A DNA stretch of 17,406 nt from JBLNBQ01 sp050260095 (GTDB taxonomy: Bacteria > Bacillota > UBA5301 > DYFA01), in contig JBLNBQ010000014.1 of NCBI GenBank assembly GCA_050260095.1, positions 1 through 17,406 of the forward strand. The letters run 5' to 3'. The translations under genes were made by a program, and so were the position numbers. Position 1 is the first letter of the stretch. Each line of letters starts with the position of its first letter. Positions 1 through 6,260 of this stretch are shown piece by piece. The notes beneath the pieces were generated by a model. The model had not been told where the DNA came from, searched no databases, and was given only the letters and a program-made list of their open reading frames with translations.

Positions 1-152
1 CCGCCCCGCCAACCCGCTCGTAAACGCCGGCGAAATTCCCTCGCCCCGAAAAGGAATTACTTGAGAGTTTGTAGAAAAACTGTCGTGCTTGTGTACAAGT
101 TTTGGGGATATGTGCATTGACTTGTGGATAGCCGGGGGAGCATGGTAACGCG
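1..152. other. Non-coding leader upstream of the first gene
   Basis: No convincing coding sequence is visible here. Bases 60-130 are much more AT-rich than the rest of the window, as expected for a control region. There is a dyad CTTGTGTACAAG at 88-99, an AATTCC/GGAATT inverted repeat at 34-39 and 53-58, and TGTGGATAG at 123-131, which differs by one base from the reverse complement of a DnaA box. A TTGACT at 117-122 has no good -10 partner 17 bases downstream, so I do not call a promoter. The first 60 bases may include the end of an upstream gene, but none of the frames is persuasive. Confidence 0.4.
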
Positions 153-386
153 GTGCAGATCGAACTGCGCGGTCTTGAACGCCTCTCGTTCCGGGAACGC
201 CAAGTCGTCGTTCTCAAGGAGTCGGGGCGGTCCAACCAGGAGATCGCCGGCCAGCTGGGCATGAGCGCCAGCACCGTCGCGACGCTCTATCATCGCGCCC
301 GCGGCAAGGGGTATCAGGTCGTGGTGATCCTGCCCGGCGAGGTTCTGGGCATACCTGACGACAATACGGAGGGCGAAGAGAAATGA
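153..386 (+). CDS. Small sigma-70 region 4 / LuxR-like helix-turn-helix protein
   Basis: This encodes 77 aa. Residues about 10-52 read as a sigma-70 region 4 or GerE/LuxR-type HTH: an LSFRERQVV helix, the turn SNQEIAGQLGMS, then the recognition helix STVATLYHRARGK. There are no sigma-factor core-binding regions, so it is more likely a small DNA-binding regulator than a sigma factor. The start is GTG; the nearest SD is GGGGGAG at 134-140, about 12 bases upstream, and no other in-frame start exists before an upstream stop. An ATG at 142 is in another frame. The stop overlaps the divIC start (ATGA), so the two genes are translationally coupled. In Bacillus this position is held by yabP/yabQ. A role in division or sporulation control is inferred from context only; targets are unknown. 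Confidence 0.75.
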   Translation: MQIELRGLERLSFRERQVVVLKESGRSNQEIAGQLGMSASTVATLYHRARGKGYQVVVILPGEVLGIPDDNTEGEEK

Positions 387-871
387 GCAGGGATTGGTGG
401 ACTGCCCCCGAACCGCGGACGACCCGCCAGGCCGGGGCGACCCGGCGCAGCGCCGCGGCGACGGCCTACGACTACTCGGTACAGGAGCGGGAACTCCTGA
501 CCCCCACGCGCCGGACGCGGCGCCGCGCCCGCGCCAAGACCCGTTCCGCCAGCAGCCGCCGCTTCGCCCTCTTTCTCACCGTGGTCCTGGCCTGGGCCGG
601 CATGGGGTACGCCAGCGGCCTCGTCCGGATCATGGGGCTGCGGGCGGACATCGCCCGGGCCAACAAGGAACTGGCCACGCTGCAGAAGCAGAACCGTGAA
701 CTGGCGAAATCCGTAGCGGCCATGCAGACGCCGCAGTACGTCGAGCGGGTGGCCCGGGAGCAGCTCGGGCTGGTGCGCCCCGACGAGATCAAGTTCGTGG
801 TGGGCAAGACGGCCGGCCAGAACCGGCGCGACGTCGCTCTCCGCCCGAACCGCCGCTCGGAGTTGCATTGA
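383..871 (+). CDS. divIC: Septum formation initiator protein, DivIC/FtsB family
   Basis: This 162-aa bitopic membrane protein belongs to the division-site family that forms a complex with FtsL and DivIB/FtsQ. Residues 1-60 are a basic, Arg-rich cytoplasmic tail, longer than usual for DivIC (about 125 aa in Bacillus). One transmembrane helix lies at about 61-83, followed by a predicted coiled coil at about 86-115 (RADIARANKELATLQKQN). The family hallmark YVERVAREQLGLVRPDE is at 119-135. The ATG at 383 has GGAGGG at 369-374, 8 bases upstream, and overlaps the stop of the HTH gene. The downstream S1-domain gene matches the divIC-yabR order of Bacillus. FtsB-type and DivIC-type proteins cannot be separated by motif alone; the neighbours favour DivIC. 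Confidence 0.9.
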   Translation: MSRDWWTAPEPRTTRQAGATRRSAAATAYDYSVQERELLTPTRRTRRRARAKTRSASSRRFALFLTVVLAWAGMGYASGLVRIMGLRADIARANKELATLQKQNRELAKSVAAMQTPQYVERVAREQLGLVRPDEIKFVVGKTAGQNRRDVALRPNRRSELH

Positions 872-892
872 GCCCGCTCCTGGCCGGGTTTG

Positions 893-921
893 TTGACACT
901 TGCAGCAGCCGCGTGTATAAT
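893..921 (+). promoter_or_regulatory. Consensus sigma-A promoter of the S1-domain gene
   Basis: A perfect -35 TTGACA (893-898) and a perfect -10 TATAAT (916-921) are separated by 17 bases. Transcription should start near 928, giving a leader of about 70 bases before the ATG at 997. This implies strong constitutive expression of the S1-domain gene independent of divIC. Confidence 0.9.
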
Positions 922-996
922 AAACTATACTAGCGCTCAGTATGGACTGGCGCGACGCTAAGCTGGGGATTCATGGAGGGAGGACGTTAAGTCAGC

Positions 997-1380
997 ATGC
1001 CGCTCGAGGTCGGGGCCGTCGTTGAAGGGAAGGTCACCGGGATCACTCATTTCGGGGCCTTCGTGGAACTCCAGCCAGGCGTCACGGGTCTCGTGCACAT
1101 TTCCGAAGTGGCCGATGCTTACGTCCGCGACATCAAAGACTACCTGAAGGAGAACGATCAGGTAAAGGTCAAGATCATCAACATCGACAGGGGCAAGATC
1201 GGGCTGTCGATCCGCCAGGCCAACCCCGGGGCGAGCCCGATCCGGCCGCGGACGATGAGTCCCCGCCAGTTCGAAGACCGGCTGGCCCGGTTCCTCAAGG
1301 ACAGCGACGAGCGCCTCGGCGAACTCCGCCGCAGCCAGGATTCGAAGCGGGGCGGGCGGGGCACCCGGCGGGACTTCTAG
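997..1380 (+). CDS. yabR: S1 domain RNA-binding protein, YabR-like
   Basis: This encodes 127 aa. An OB-fold S1 domain occupies about residues 5-74, with GAVVEGKVTGITHFGAFVEL, the GLVHISEV turn and KIGLSIRQ typical of S1 repeats. A short basic tail follows, ending in an Arg/Gly-rich stretch (GGRGTRRDF) that could add RNA contacts. The Bacillus homologues YabR and YugI (GSP13) associate with ribosomes; binding of RNA or ribosomes is therefore inferred. The ATG at 997 is the only reasonable start; the purine-rich GGAGGGAGG at 975-983 lies 13 bases upstream, slightly far. The gene has its own consensus promoter and is followed by a strong intrinsic terminator, so it looks monocistronic. Position after divIC supports the symbol. 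Confidence 0.85.
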   Translation: MPLEVGAVVEGKVTGITHFGAFVELQPGVTGLVHISEVADAYVRDIKDYLKENDQVKVKIINIDRGKIGLSIRQANPGASPIRPRTMSPRQFEDRLARFLKDSDERLGELRRSQDSKRGGRGTRRDF

Positions 1381-1406
1381 CGCAGCCGGGAAGTCGACTG
1401 AAGAGC

Positions 1407-1439
1407 AACGACGTTCGCCAACGGACGTCGTTTTCTTTT
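1407..1439 (+). terminator. Rho-independent terminator after the S1-domain gene
   Basis: An 11-bp stem (AACGACGTTCG at 1407-1417 pairing with CGGACGTCGTT at 1422-1432, one T-G wobble) closes a CCAA loop. It is followed by TTTTCTTTT. This is a classical intrinsic terminator, 27 bases past the stop codon. Confidence 0.92.
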
Positions 1440-1456
1440 GGCAAGGGGGGAGAGCA

Positions 1457-1786
1457 GTGCGTTCAGCGGAGGGGCGTCCCGATCGGGTGAGGGGCGTGCA
1501 GCGGGCGGTCTTGCTCGGCGCCGCGTTTTGCCTCGCGCTTGCGGTCATCGGCGTGGCGATCCGCCTCCTCAAAGCCAGTCCCCTCGGCCCGGCGGTCGTC
1601 TGGGCTGAGCTGGCCGGCGGGACGGCGATCTGCGCCGTCGCCGTGCTGCTGCTCCTCTGGCGGCCCAAGGAGGCCGGGCGGGTCAGAGAGCGCGAAGACA
1701 CCGCCAACGTGGGCTTTCGCCTCTTCCTGAGCGGCGTGCTCCCCTTCGGCGCAGGGCTCCTGCTCAGCTGGTGGCTGCGCGTCTGA
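1457..1786 (+). CDS. Small membrane protein, three predicted transmembrane helices
   Basis: This encodes 109 aa and I do not recognise the family. Hydrophobic segments at about 18-37, 45-67 and 86-106 suggest three membrane helices. An Arg-rich N-terminus precedes them and a charged loop (RPKEAGRVREREDTAN) lies between helices 2 and 3. The GTG start at 1457 has GGGGGG at 1445-1450 as SD, spaced 6 bases. It begins just after the yabR terminator and no obvious promoter lies between, so expression may depend on read-through or an unrecognised promoter. It ends 40 bases before the tRNA promoter. The coding strand is supported by the SD, continuous hydrophobic segments and GC-rich third positions; function unknown. 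Confidence 0.7.
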   Translation: MRSAEGRPDRVRGVQRAVLLGAAFCLALAVIGVAIRLLKASPLGPAVVWAELAGGTAICAVAVLLLLWRPKEAGRVREREDTANVGFRLFLSGVLPFGAGLLLSWWLRV

Positions 1787-1826
1787 CCTGCGGAAATCAG
1801 TTCCTGCGGAATACCGTTTCTGCCAG

Positions 1827-1855
1827 TTGACTTCGCCACCAGGGGACATTATAAT
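1827..1855 (+). promoter_or_regulatory. Sigma-A promoter of the tRNA cluster
   Basis: TTGACT (1827-1832) and TATAAT (1850-1855) are separated by exactly 17 bases. The predicted start near 1862 lies about 34 bases before the initiator tRNA, suiting strong constitutive transcription of the three tRNA genes up to the terminator at 2196-2236. Confidence 0.88.
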
Positions 1856-1895
1856 ACTCTTGTGTCCGTCAGACGGGCATTCGGTCCTTGAACGT

Positions 1896-1970
<75 letters not shown>

Positions 1971-2028
1971 CAGTTTGCTAGCGGATCGGCACGGAACACA
2001 GTGACGGCCGGCGCCGCATCCGTTGCAT

Positions 2029-2105
2029 GGCGGCGTAGCTCAGTTGGTCAGAGCATGCGGTTCATACCCGCAGTGTCACTGGTTCGAATCCAGTCGCCGC
2101 TACCA
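2029..2105 (+). tRNA. tRNA-Met (CAT), elongator type
   Basis: The acceptor GGCGGCG (2029-2035) pairs with CGCCGCT (2095-2101) through a G1-T72 wobble. The discriminator is A and CCA is encoded. The anticodon loop TTCATAC carries CAT at 2063-2065 on a TGCGG/CCGCA stem. The G1-U72 pair and overall sequence resemble the Bacillus elongator tRNA-Met. A lysidine-modified tRNA-Ile2 also has CAT, but the resemblance favours Met. Confidence 0.9.
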
Positions 2106-2110
2106 TATTT

Positions 2111-2186
<76 letters not shown>

Positions 2187-2195
2187 GTAATTCTT

Positions 2196-2236
2196 AGGCC
2201 TGAAGCGGGTTTCAACGCTTCGGGCCTTCTTCTTTT
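2196..2236 (+). terminator. Rho-independent terminator of the tRNA operon
   Basis: AGGCCTGAAGCG (2196-2207) pairs with CGCTTCGGGCCT (2216-2227), one T-G wobble, around an 8-base loop. It is followed by a T/C-rich tail with TTTT at 2233-2236. The same bases encode the end of the broken minus-strand ORF at 2212-2491. Confidence 0.88.
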
Positions 2237-2491
2237 CCGGCCCTGAGGATCAGTTCATCCATCTTGGCGGCGGCCTGTCCCTGGAGGCCCGGGACGACGG
2301 CTGAAGTAGGAGGCCAGGTACGCGTCGAGGAAGGCATCTGTGTAGACCTGCCGGTCAAACCGTTCGTTGCCCTGGGTGGCGAACTTCGTCCACCCCTCGG
2401 CGATCCGGACGATCTGGGCGCGGGATTCATCGTCGACCGGGGCGGCGCTTCTGCTTCCCGGTGGAAGCAGGTGGTAGAGTGATGCTGTCAC
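2212..2491 (-). pseudogene. Frameshifted minus-strand ORF, family unknown
   Basis: Two overlapping minus-strand frames together give one protein-like sequence. The upstream frame reads ESRAQIVRIAEGWTKFA then FDRQVYTDAFLDAYLASYFS; the other frame continues LQGQAAAKMDELILRAG and ends with a TGA at 2212-2214. The join needs one surplus base removed, most simply in the CCCGGG run at 2288-2293. The reconstructed product is roughly 70-90 aa, helical and charged, and I do not recognise it. A GTG at 2491 could start it but has no visible SD. Its 3' end lies inside the tRNA terminator. It is either a decayed gene, a sequencing error in a real small gene, or chance; the continuity of sequence character across the shift favours one of the first two. 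Confidence 0.4.
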
Positions 2492-2600
2492 CGGCGGCTC
2501 GTGGGGGGTGGCTCTACCGCTAGCGACATAGGATAAGCCGAGCGGGTGGTAGAATGGAACAGCGTTCCAGATGCCAGCGCGCCGCGGGCGCGCCAGGGAA

Positions 2601-3782
2601 ATGGGGTCGCTTAAGTTGATCATCTCCGCCAGCAGGCGCACCGACATTCCCGCCTTCTACGCCGAGTGGTTCATGCGGCGGCTGCGTGAGGGGTTCTGCC
2701 TCGTGCCGAACCCGTTCAACGCGAACCAGGTCTCCCGGGTTTCGTTGCGGCCTGAAGAGGTCGACGTCCTCGTCTTCTGGACGAAAGACCCCGCCCCGCT
2801 GCTGCCGCACCTCCCGGAGCTGGACCGGCTCGGCTACCGCTACTACTTCCAGTACACGGTCAACGCCTACGGCCGCGACCTCGAGCCCAACCTGCCGCCG
2901 CTCCCCGCCCGGGTCGAGACCTTCCGGCGGGTGAGCGAGCACGTCGGCCCGGAGCGGGTCATCTGGCGGTACGACCCGATCATCCTCGCCAACTTCACTG
3001 ACCCCGGCTTTCACCGCGACGGTTTCGGACGGCTCCTGGACGCGCTCGCCGGCTACACCCGCAAGGTGGTGATCAGCCTGGTCGACTTTTACCAGAAGAC
3101 CGACCGGCGGCTGAGCCAGCTCGAGGCCGCGGGCTGGCGGTTCGATAAGTCAGGCCCGGAGGAGAACCCGGCGCTCAGGCAACTGCTCGCCTGGATGAGC
3201 CGGGCGGCGGCCGACCGCGGGCTCGTAATCGAGTCGTGCGCCGAAGCCTTTGACCTCGCCGAACTCGGCATCCGGCCCGGGAGATGCATCGACGACCGGC
3301 TGATCGAGCAGCTCTGGGGGCTGCACTTCCACAAGAAAGACCCGGGCCAGCGGGCGGCCTGCGGCTGCGTGACGAGCCGCGACATCGGCATCAGCGACAC
3401 CTGCTTGCACGGCTGCCGGTACTGCTACGCCACCCGCAACCCCGAACTCGCCGAGCGCCGCCGACTTGAACACGATCCGGCGGGGCCCGGCCTGCTCAAG
3501 GGGGTCAAGGCGCCGGAGGAAGAGGAACCCGGCGGCGACCGGCAGTTGACCCTCTTCTGCTCCACCCCGGGCTGCTCATGCCACCCCAGCCGGTGTGGGG
3601 CGGGGCGGGCGGCCAGTAGATCCAAACGGATGGCGGCCCCTGCGGTCCCTGGGATGCGGGAGAGGTCGCCCACCGGGGGGGCTCCGTCACGGTCTTCCGG
3701 GGAACGCCCGCCTTCACCGGCAGCCAGGCGGTGCTCTTCGACTCCGACCGCGATGCTCAGCTTCCGGCTGGCGTCACCCTGA
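2601..3782 (+). CDS. DUF1848 family protein, likely with a lost stop codon
   Basis: The family body is clear: an IISASRRTDIPAFYAEWF start, VSLRPEEVDVLVFWTKDP, the VIWRYDPI strand, and the C-terminal DIGISDTCLHGCRYCYA with a CxxxCxxC motif (C268, C272, C275, counted from the ATG at 2601). Such a motif could hold an iron-sulfur cluster as in radical-SAM proteins; that is inference. Family members typically start MIISASRRTDIP and end in LF near 300-330 aa. Here ...RQLTLF ends at 3557, but the next codon is TGC rather than TGA. The frame therefore runs on about 74 residues of low-quality sequence to 3782, overlapping another ORF. Start choices are ATG 2571, ATG 2601, or TTG 2616, which would give exactly MIISASRR with GGGG 9 bases upstream. 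Exact biochemical role unknown. Confidence 0.8.
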   Translation: MGSLKLIISASRRTDIPAFYAEWFMRRLREGFCLVPNPFNANQVSRVSLRPEEVDVLVFWTKDPAPLLPHLPELDRLGYRYYFQYTVNAYGRDLEPNLPPLPARVETFRRVSEHVGPERVIWRYDPIILANFTDPGFHRDGFGRLLDALAGYTRKVVISLVDFYQKTDRRLSQLEAAGWRFDKSGPEENPALRQLLAWMSRAAADRGLVIESCAEAFDLAELGIRPGRCIDDRLIEQLWGLHFHKKDPGQRAACGCVTSRDIGISDTCLHGCRYCYATRNPELAERRRLEHDPAGPGLLKGVKAPEEEEPGGDRQLTLFCSTPGCSCHPSRCGAGRAASRSKRMAAPAVPGMRERSPTGGAPSRSSGERPPSPAARRCSSTPTAMLSFRLASP

Positions 3783-4027
3783 CCGCCCTCCGGGTGCATT
3801 TCGACGCCAGCCCGGTGCTGGACCGCAGCCTGGAACTGCAGATCTTCCTGGGTGACCTGACTGTGCCGCGCGCCTGGATCCGGTTGGCCGACCTGGTCCG
3901 GCTGGGCGGAGAGCGGCCGCTTAACCTGCGGCGTTCCGGGAAGGAGCGGGTGGTCATCGTCGTGGTGGATCCGTCGGGCGTATGGTGCGGGACCGCCCCG
4001 GGCCTGCAAGTGCGGGTGAACTGGTGA
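3578..4027 (+). pseudogene. Hypothetical protein ORF with an in-frame TAG
   Basis: From 3731 (GTG) to the TGA at 4025-4027 the frame encodes 98 aa with alternating hydrophobic strands (VTLTALRVHFDA, LELQIFLGDLTV, ERVVIVVVDPSG), suggesting a beta-sandwich. The same frame keeps protein-like character upstream (VTVFRGTPAFTGSQ) back to a TAG at 3617-3619, and an ATG at 3578 lies 13 codons before that TAG. The GTG at 3731 therefore probably falls inside a domain, so the gene is best read as interrupted. It overlaps the run-on tail of the DUF1848 frame in a different frame, which supports the view that the tail is not genuine. No family recognised. If intact, the coding part is 3731-4027. Confidence 0.45.
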
Positions 4028-4128
4028 GGAGGGTAAGGAAGGGGTGGTCAGGGGGGAGCCCCTCCCCGGGGGGATACGGGCCTCACCCGGTTGGGCGCGC
4101 ACCTCAGAGCAAGAAAGGGTGGCATGTG

Positions 4129-5129
4129 GTGAAGGCTCAGGCTCGCGCCCGGCTCGAGGAACTCTACGCCGAACTGGCGGCCTCCGGGCGGCTAAGCGTC
4201 GACTTCGCCCACCTGGGCCGGGAAAAGGAACTCCCCAGCCCGGCCGTTCCCAGCCTGCGCGACCGGTTCCGCGGCGCGTTGCTCGGCGGGGCGGTGGGCG
4301 ATGCTCTGGGGCGCTCCCTCGAATTCGCCGGCTACCCCACCCGCGCTGGATCGAGTACTACGAGCCGGAACGGGGTTATTCGGGCAGCGCGGTGGGCCGC
4401 ATCACCGACGATACCCAGCTCACCATGTGGCTCGCCGAGTCGCTGCTGGAATGCGAGGGGCTGAACCCCGACGACGTGGCCCGCCGCTTTTGCGCGCAGC
4501 CCATCCGGGGCATCGGGATCGCCACGGCGGAGTTCGTGGACCGGTACCGCCGCGGGCTGCGCTGGACGGACGCCGGGGTGAAGTCGGCGGGGAACGGCGT
4601 CGCCATGCGATCGGCGCCGGTGGGGCTCTTCTGGCCGGACGACTACCCTTCCCTCAAGCTGGGGCCGGCCTCCAGGCGCTGCTCACGCACAACGACCCGA
4701 TGGCGATCGCCAGCGGGATCGTGACGGCCTACGCGGTCGCCCGGTTGGTCGCCGTTCCGGCAGGCAGCCTTGAACCCGTCGAACGCCGGGTGGAGTTCTG
4801 CCGTGATTTGGCGGAGACGATCGAGGGCATGGAAGAGGGGATGACGTACCGGGACCAGCGGACCGGCGCCCCTGATACCCTCCACCAGCGCCTGGACGTG
4901 AAGCTGCCCGGGCGACCTCCGGCGGACCATCCTCGCCGCGGCCAACCTGGGCCACGATTCCGACACGGTGGCCGCCATGGCCGGCAACCTGAGCGGGGCC
5001 TACAACGGGGCAAGCGCTATCAGCCGGGGGTTTCTCGAGGAACTGGAGTACCGGGCGGAGCTCGAGGGCTTGGCGGACCGGCTGTGCTCCCCCTACCGCA
5101 CCACCCCTTCTCCCGCCTTCAGCGAGTAG
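4129..5129 (+). pseudogene. ADP-ribosylglycohydrolase (DraG family), broken by three frameshifts
   Basis: Joined across frames this is a full-length DraG-type hydrolase of about 330 aa, an enzyme class that removes ADP-ribose from proteins using a two-metal site. Frame one gives RFRGALLGGAVGDALGRS. Frame two gives GRITDDTQLTMWLAE and GNGVAMRSAPVGLFW. Frame three gives LQALLTHNDPMAIASG. Frame four gives ILAAANLGHDSDTVAAMAG, where the Asp pair corresponds to the family's C-terminal metal ligands. Breaks lie near 4342-4346 (CGCG), 4660-4675 (GGGG run) and 4907-4912 (CCCGGG). Start is GTG 4129 (or 4126) behind AAAGGGTGG at 4114-4122. The 98 bases upstream are G/C-run-rich, with a GGGGAG/CTCCCC hairpin at 4053-4067. 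Its last 37 bases overlap the end of the convergent protease gene. All metal-site motifs survive, so the damage is recent or artefactual. Confidence 0.85.
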
Positions 5130-5908
5130 AGGACCTTGAGAGCGGTGACCTCTTCCGGGGAGAAGACGGGGGCGGTCGAGGCGGTGGAGGTCTCGAACAT
5201 GAGGGCGGTGGGCCTGGAGGAGTGGCCCATGAGGCCGAGGCCGTGGCCGACCTCGTGCTTGAGGACGGCGAGGTCGAGGCAGTAGCGGACATCGATGTAT
5301 AGGTCGACCCGGGTGAAGAACCAGTAGCAGGGGCGGGGGTCGACGTACCCGGCGGGCACGGAGGCGCTTTGCGGGAACTGAGGGGCGATCTCCCTCTCTG
5401 TGACCAGATGGAAGACCAGATCAGCGCGGGCAGCATCCTTCGCCTCCGAGAATCGGAAGAGTCCGCCGGTCTCTTTTGCGACCCGGGCGAGCACGTCCGC
5501 CACGGCATTTCGGAACTCCCGGTGCCGGGCCTTCTCCTGCACCACGGCGTAGGTGAGCGCGAAGCGGTTCCACCGCCAGATGTCCCCTTTCTCGCTGGCC
5601 AGACGCCGGAACTCGGCTTGGTCGAACGGGCGGGGGAGGGGAAGGTGGACGACGGTGTCCTCCCCGGCCTTGACCACGACCGGCACGGTGAAGTCGCCGT
5701 AGGCCAGGTCGATGTGCGCCGTGAAAGTCCCGTTGGCGAAGAAGAACTCCGAGCCCTGGTAGACCTCGCCTCCGATGTAGACGGCCTTTGCCCAGGCTGG
5801 CCAGCCTGCGTCGCCGAGCGCCAGCCTCACCCGGCCGGCGAGCGACGGCTGAACGGCGGCCAGCACGAGCCAGACGGTCGCCAGCATGAGCGCCTTGCAC
5901 CTGCGCAT
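5093..5908 (-). CDS. Secreted zinc metalloprotease, matrixin/metzincin-like
   Basis: This encodes 271 aa. Residues 1-24 form a signal peptide (basic MRRCK, hydrophobic core, cleavage near SLA-G). The catalytic motif HEVGHGLGLMGH lies at 218-229: H218, E219 and H222 plus H229 as the probable third zinc ligand, followed by a Met-turn-like TALMFE (M237). The spacing to the third His is one residue longer than the classical HExxHxxGxxH. The region 25-95 looks like a beta-rich N-terminal domain and 125-175 resembles the start of a metzincin catalytic domain. ATG at 5908 has AGGTGG at 5915-5920, spaced 6. Secretion and proteolysis are inferred; substrate unknown. Its 3' end overlaps the DraG pseudogene convergently by 37 bases, and no terminator is seen. 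Confidence 0.85.
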   Translation of the reverse strand: MRRCKALMLATVWLVLAAVQPSLAGRVRLALGDAGWPAWAKAVYIGGEVYQGSEFFFANGTFTAHIDLAYGDFTVPVVVKAGEDTVVHLPLPRPFDQAEFRRLASEKGDIWRWNRFALTYAVVQEKARHREFRNAVADVLARVAKETGGLFRFSEAKDAARADLVFHLVTEREIAPQFPQSASVPAGYVDPRPCYWFFTRVDLYIDVRYCLDLAVLKHEVGHGLGLMGHSSRPTALMFETSTASTAPVFSPEEVTALKVLYSLKAGEGVVR

Positions 5909-5985
5909 GCCCGTCCACCTCTCCAGACTTTTCCAGCTTAGGATGTCCGGAGAGGGGAGGATTTGATACGCTGGGCGCAGTCGGG

Positions 5986-6117
5986 ATGATCAGTCTCTTC
6001 GAGCCGTTGGCCTTCCTCAACATCCGCAACCGCAAGCGCGTTTTCGGCAGGTTGGTCTTCGGCGTGGCGTTGGTCCTGGTCGGGCTGGCGCAGCTCGGTT
6101 CAGCGCCCACGCCATAG
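5986..6117 (+). CDS. Putative 43-aa single-pass membrane mini-protein
   Basis: ATG at 5986 opens 43 codons to a TAG at 6115-6117. The product begins MISLFEPLAFLNIRNRKR, then has a basic turn and a hydrophobic stretch VFGVALVLVGLAQLG (about residues 24-38) fit for one membrane helix with the N-terminus inside by the positive-inside rule. The SD is poor: GGG directly precedes the ATG, and a good AGGGGAGG lies 25 bases upstream, better placed for a CTG at 5971. It lies between the divergent protease start and the MerR gene end. It may be real or a chance ORF; function unknown. Confidence 0.4.
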   Translation: MISLFEPLAFLNIRNRKRVFGRLVFGVALVLVGLAQLGSAPTP

Positions 6118-6260
6118 GCGGGCGACTCCCGACGCAATAGGAGAACAGACGAACACCGGCTCGAAGACGGGGAGGAGGCGATCGATCGCGCCCTCCCGAT
6201 TTGCGTGCACGTTTTCGACCTCAACTCAACCAGGTCGTGCCATGAGTAGGCCAGGACTCT
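6118..6260. other. Intergenic stretch with a 28-bp inverted repeat
   Basis: No gene seen. A loop-less imperfect palindrome occupies 6170-6197 (arms GGGAGGAGGCGATC and GATCGCGCCCTCCC, 12 of 14 positions complementary). There is no T-run on either side, so it is not a good intrinsic terminator for the MerR gene ending at 6261, though it could be a weak one or a protein-binding dyad. Confidence 0.45.

Noticed and set aside
1..64. C-terminal end of an upstream gene such as yabQ
   Set aside because: Open frames exist but none shows recognisable protein character in such a short stretch.
2556..2568. LexA/DinR-type SOS box ahead of the DUF1848 gene (GGAACAGCGTTCC)
   Set aside because: The Firmicutes LexA site needs GAAC-N4-GTTC; here the spacing is N3, so the dyad does not fit.
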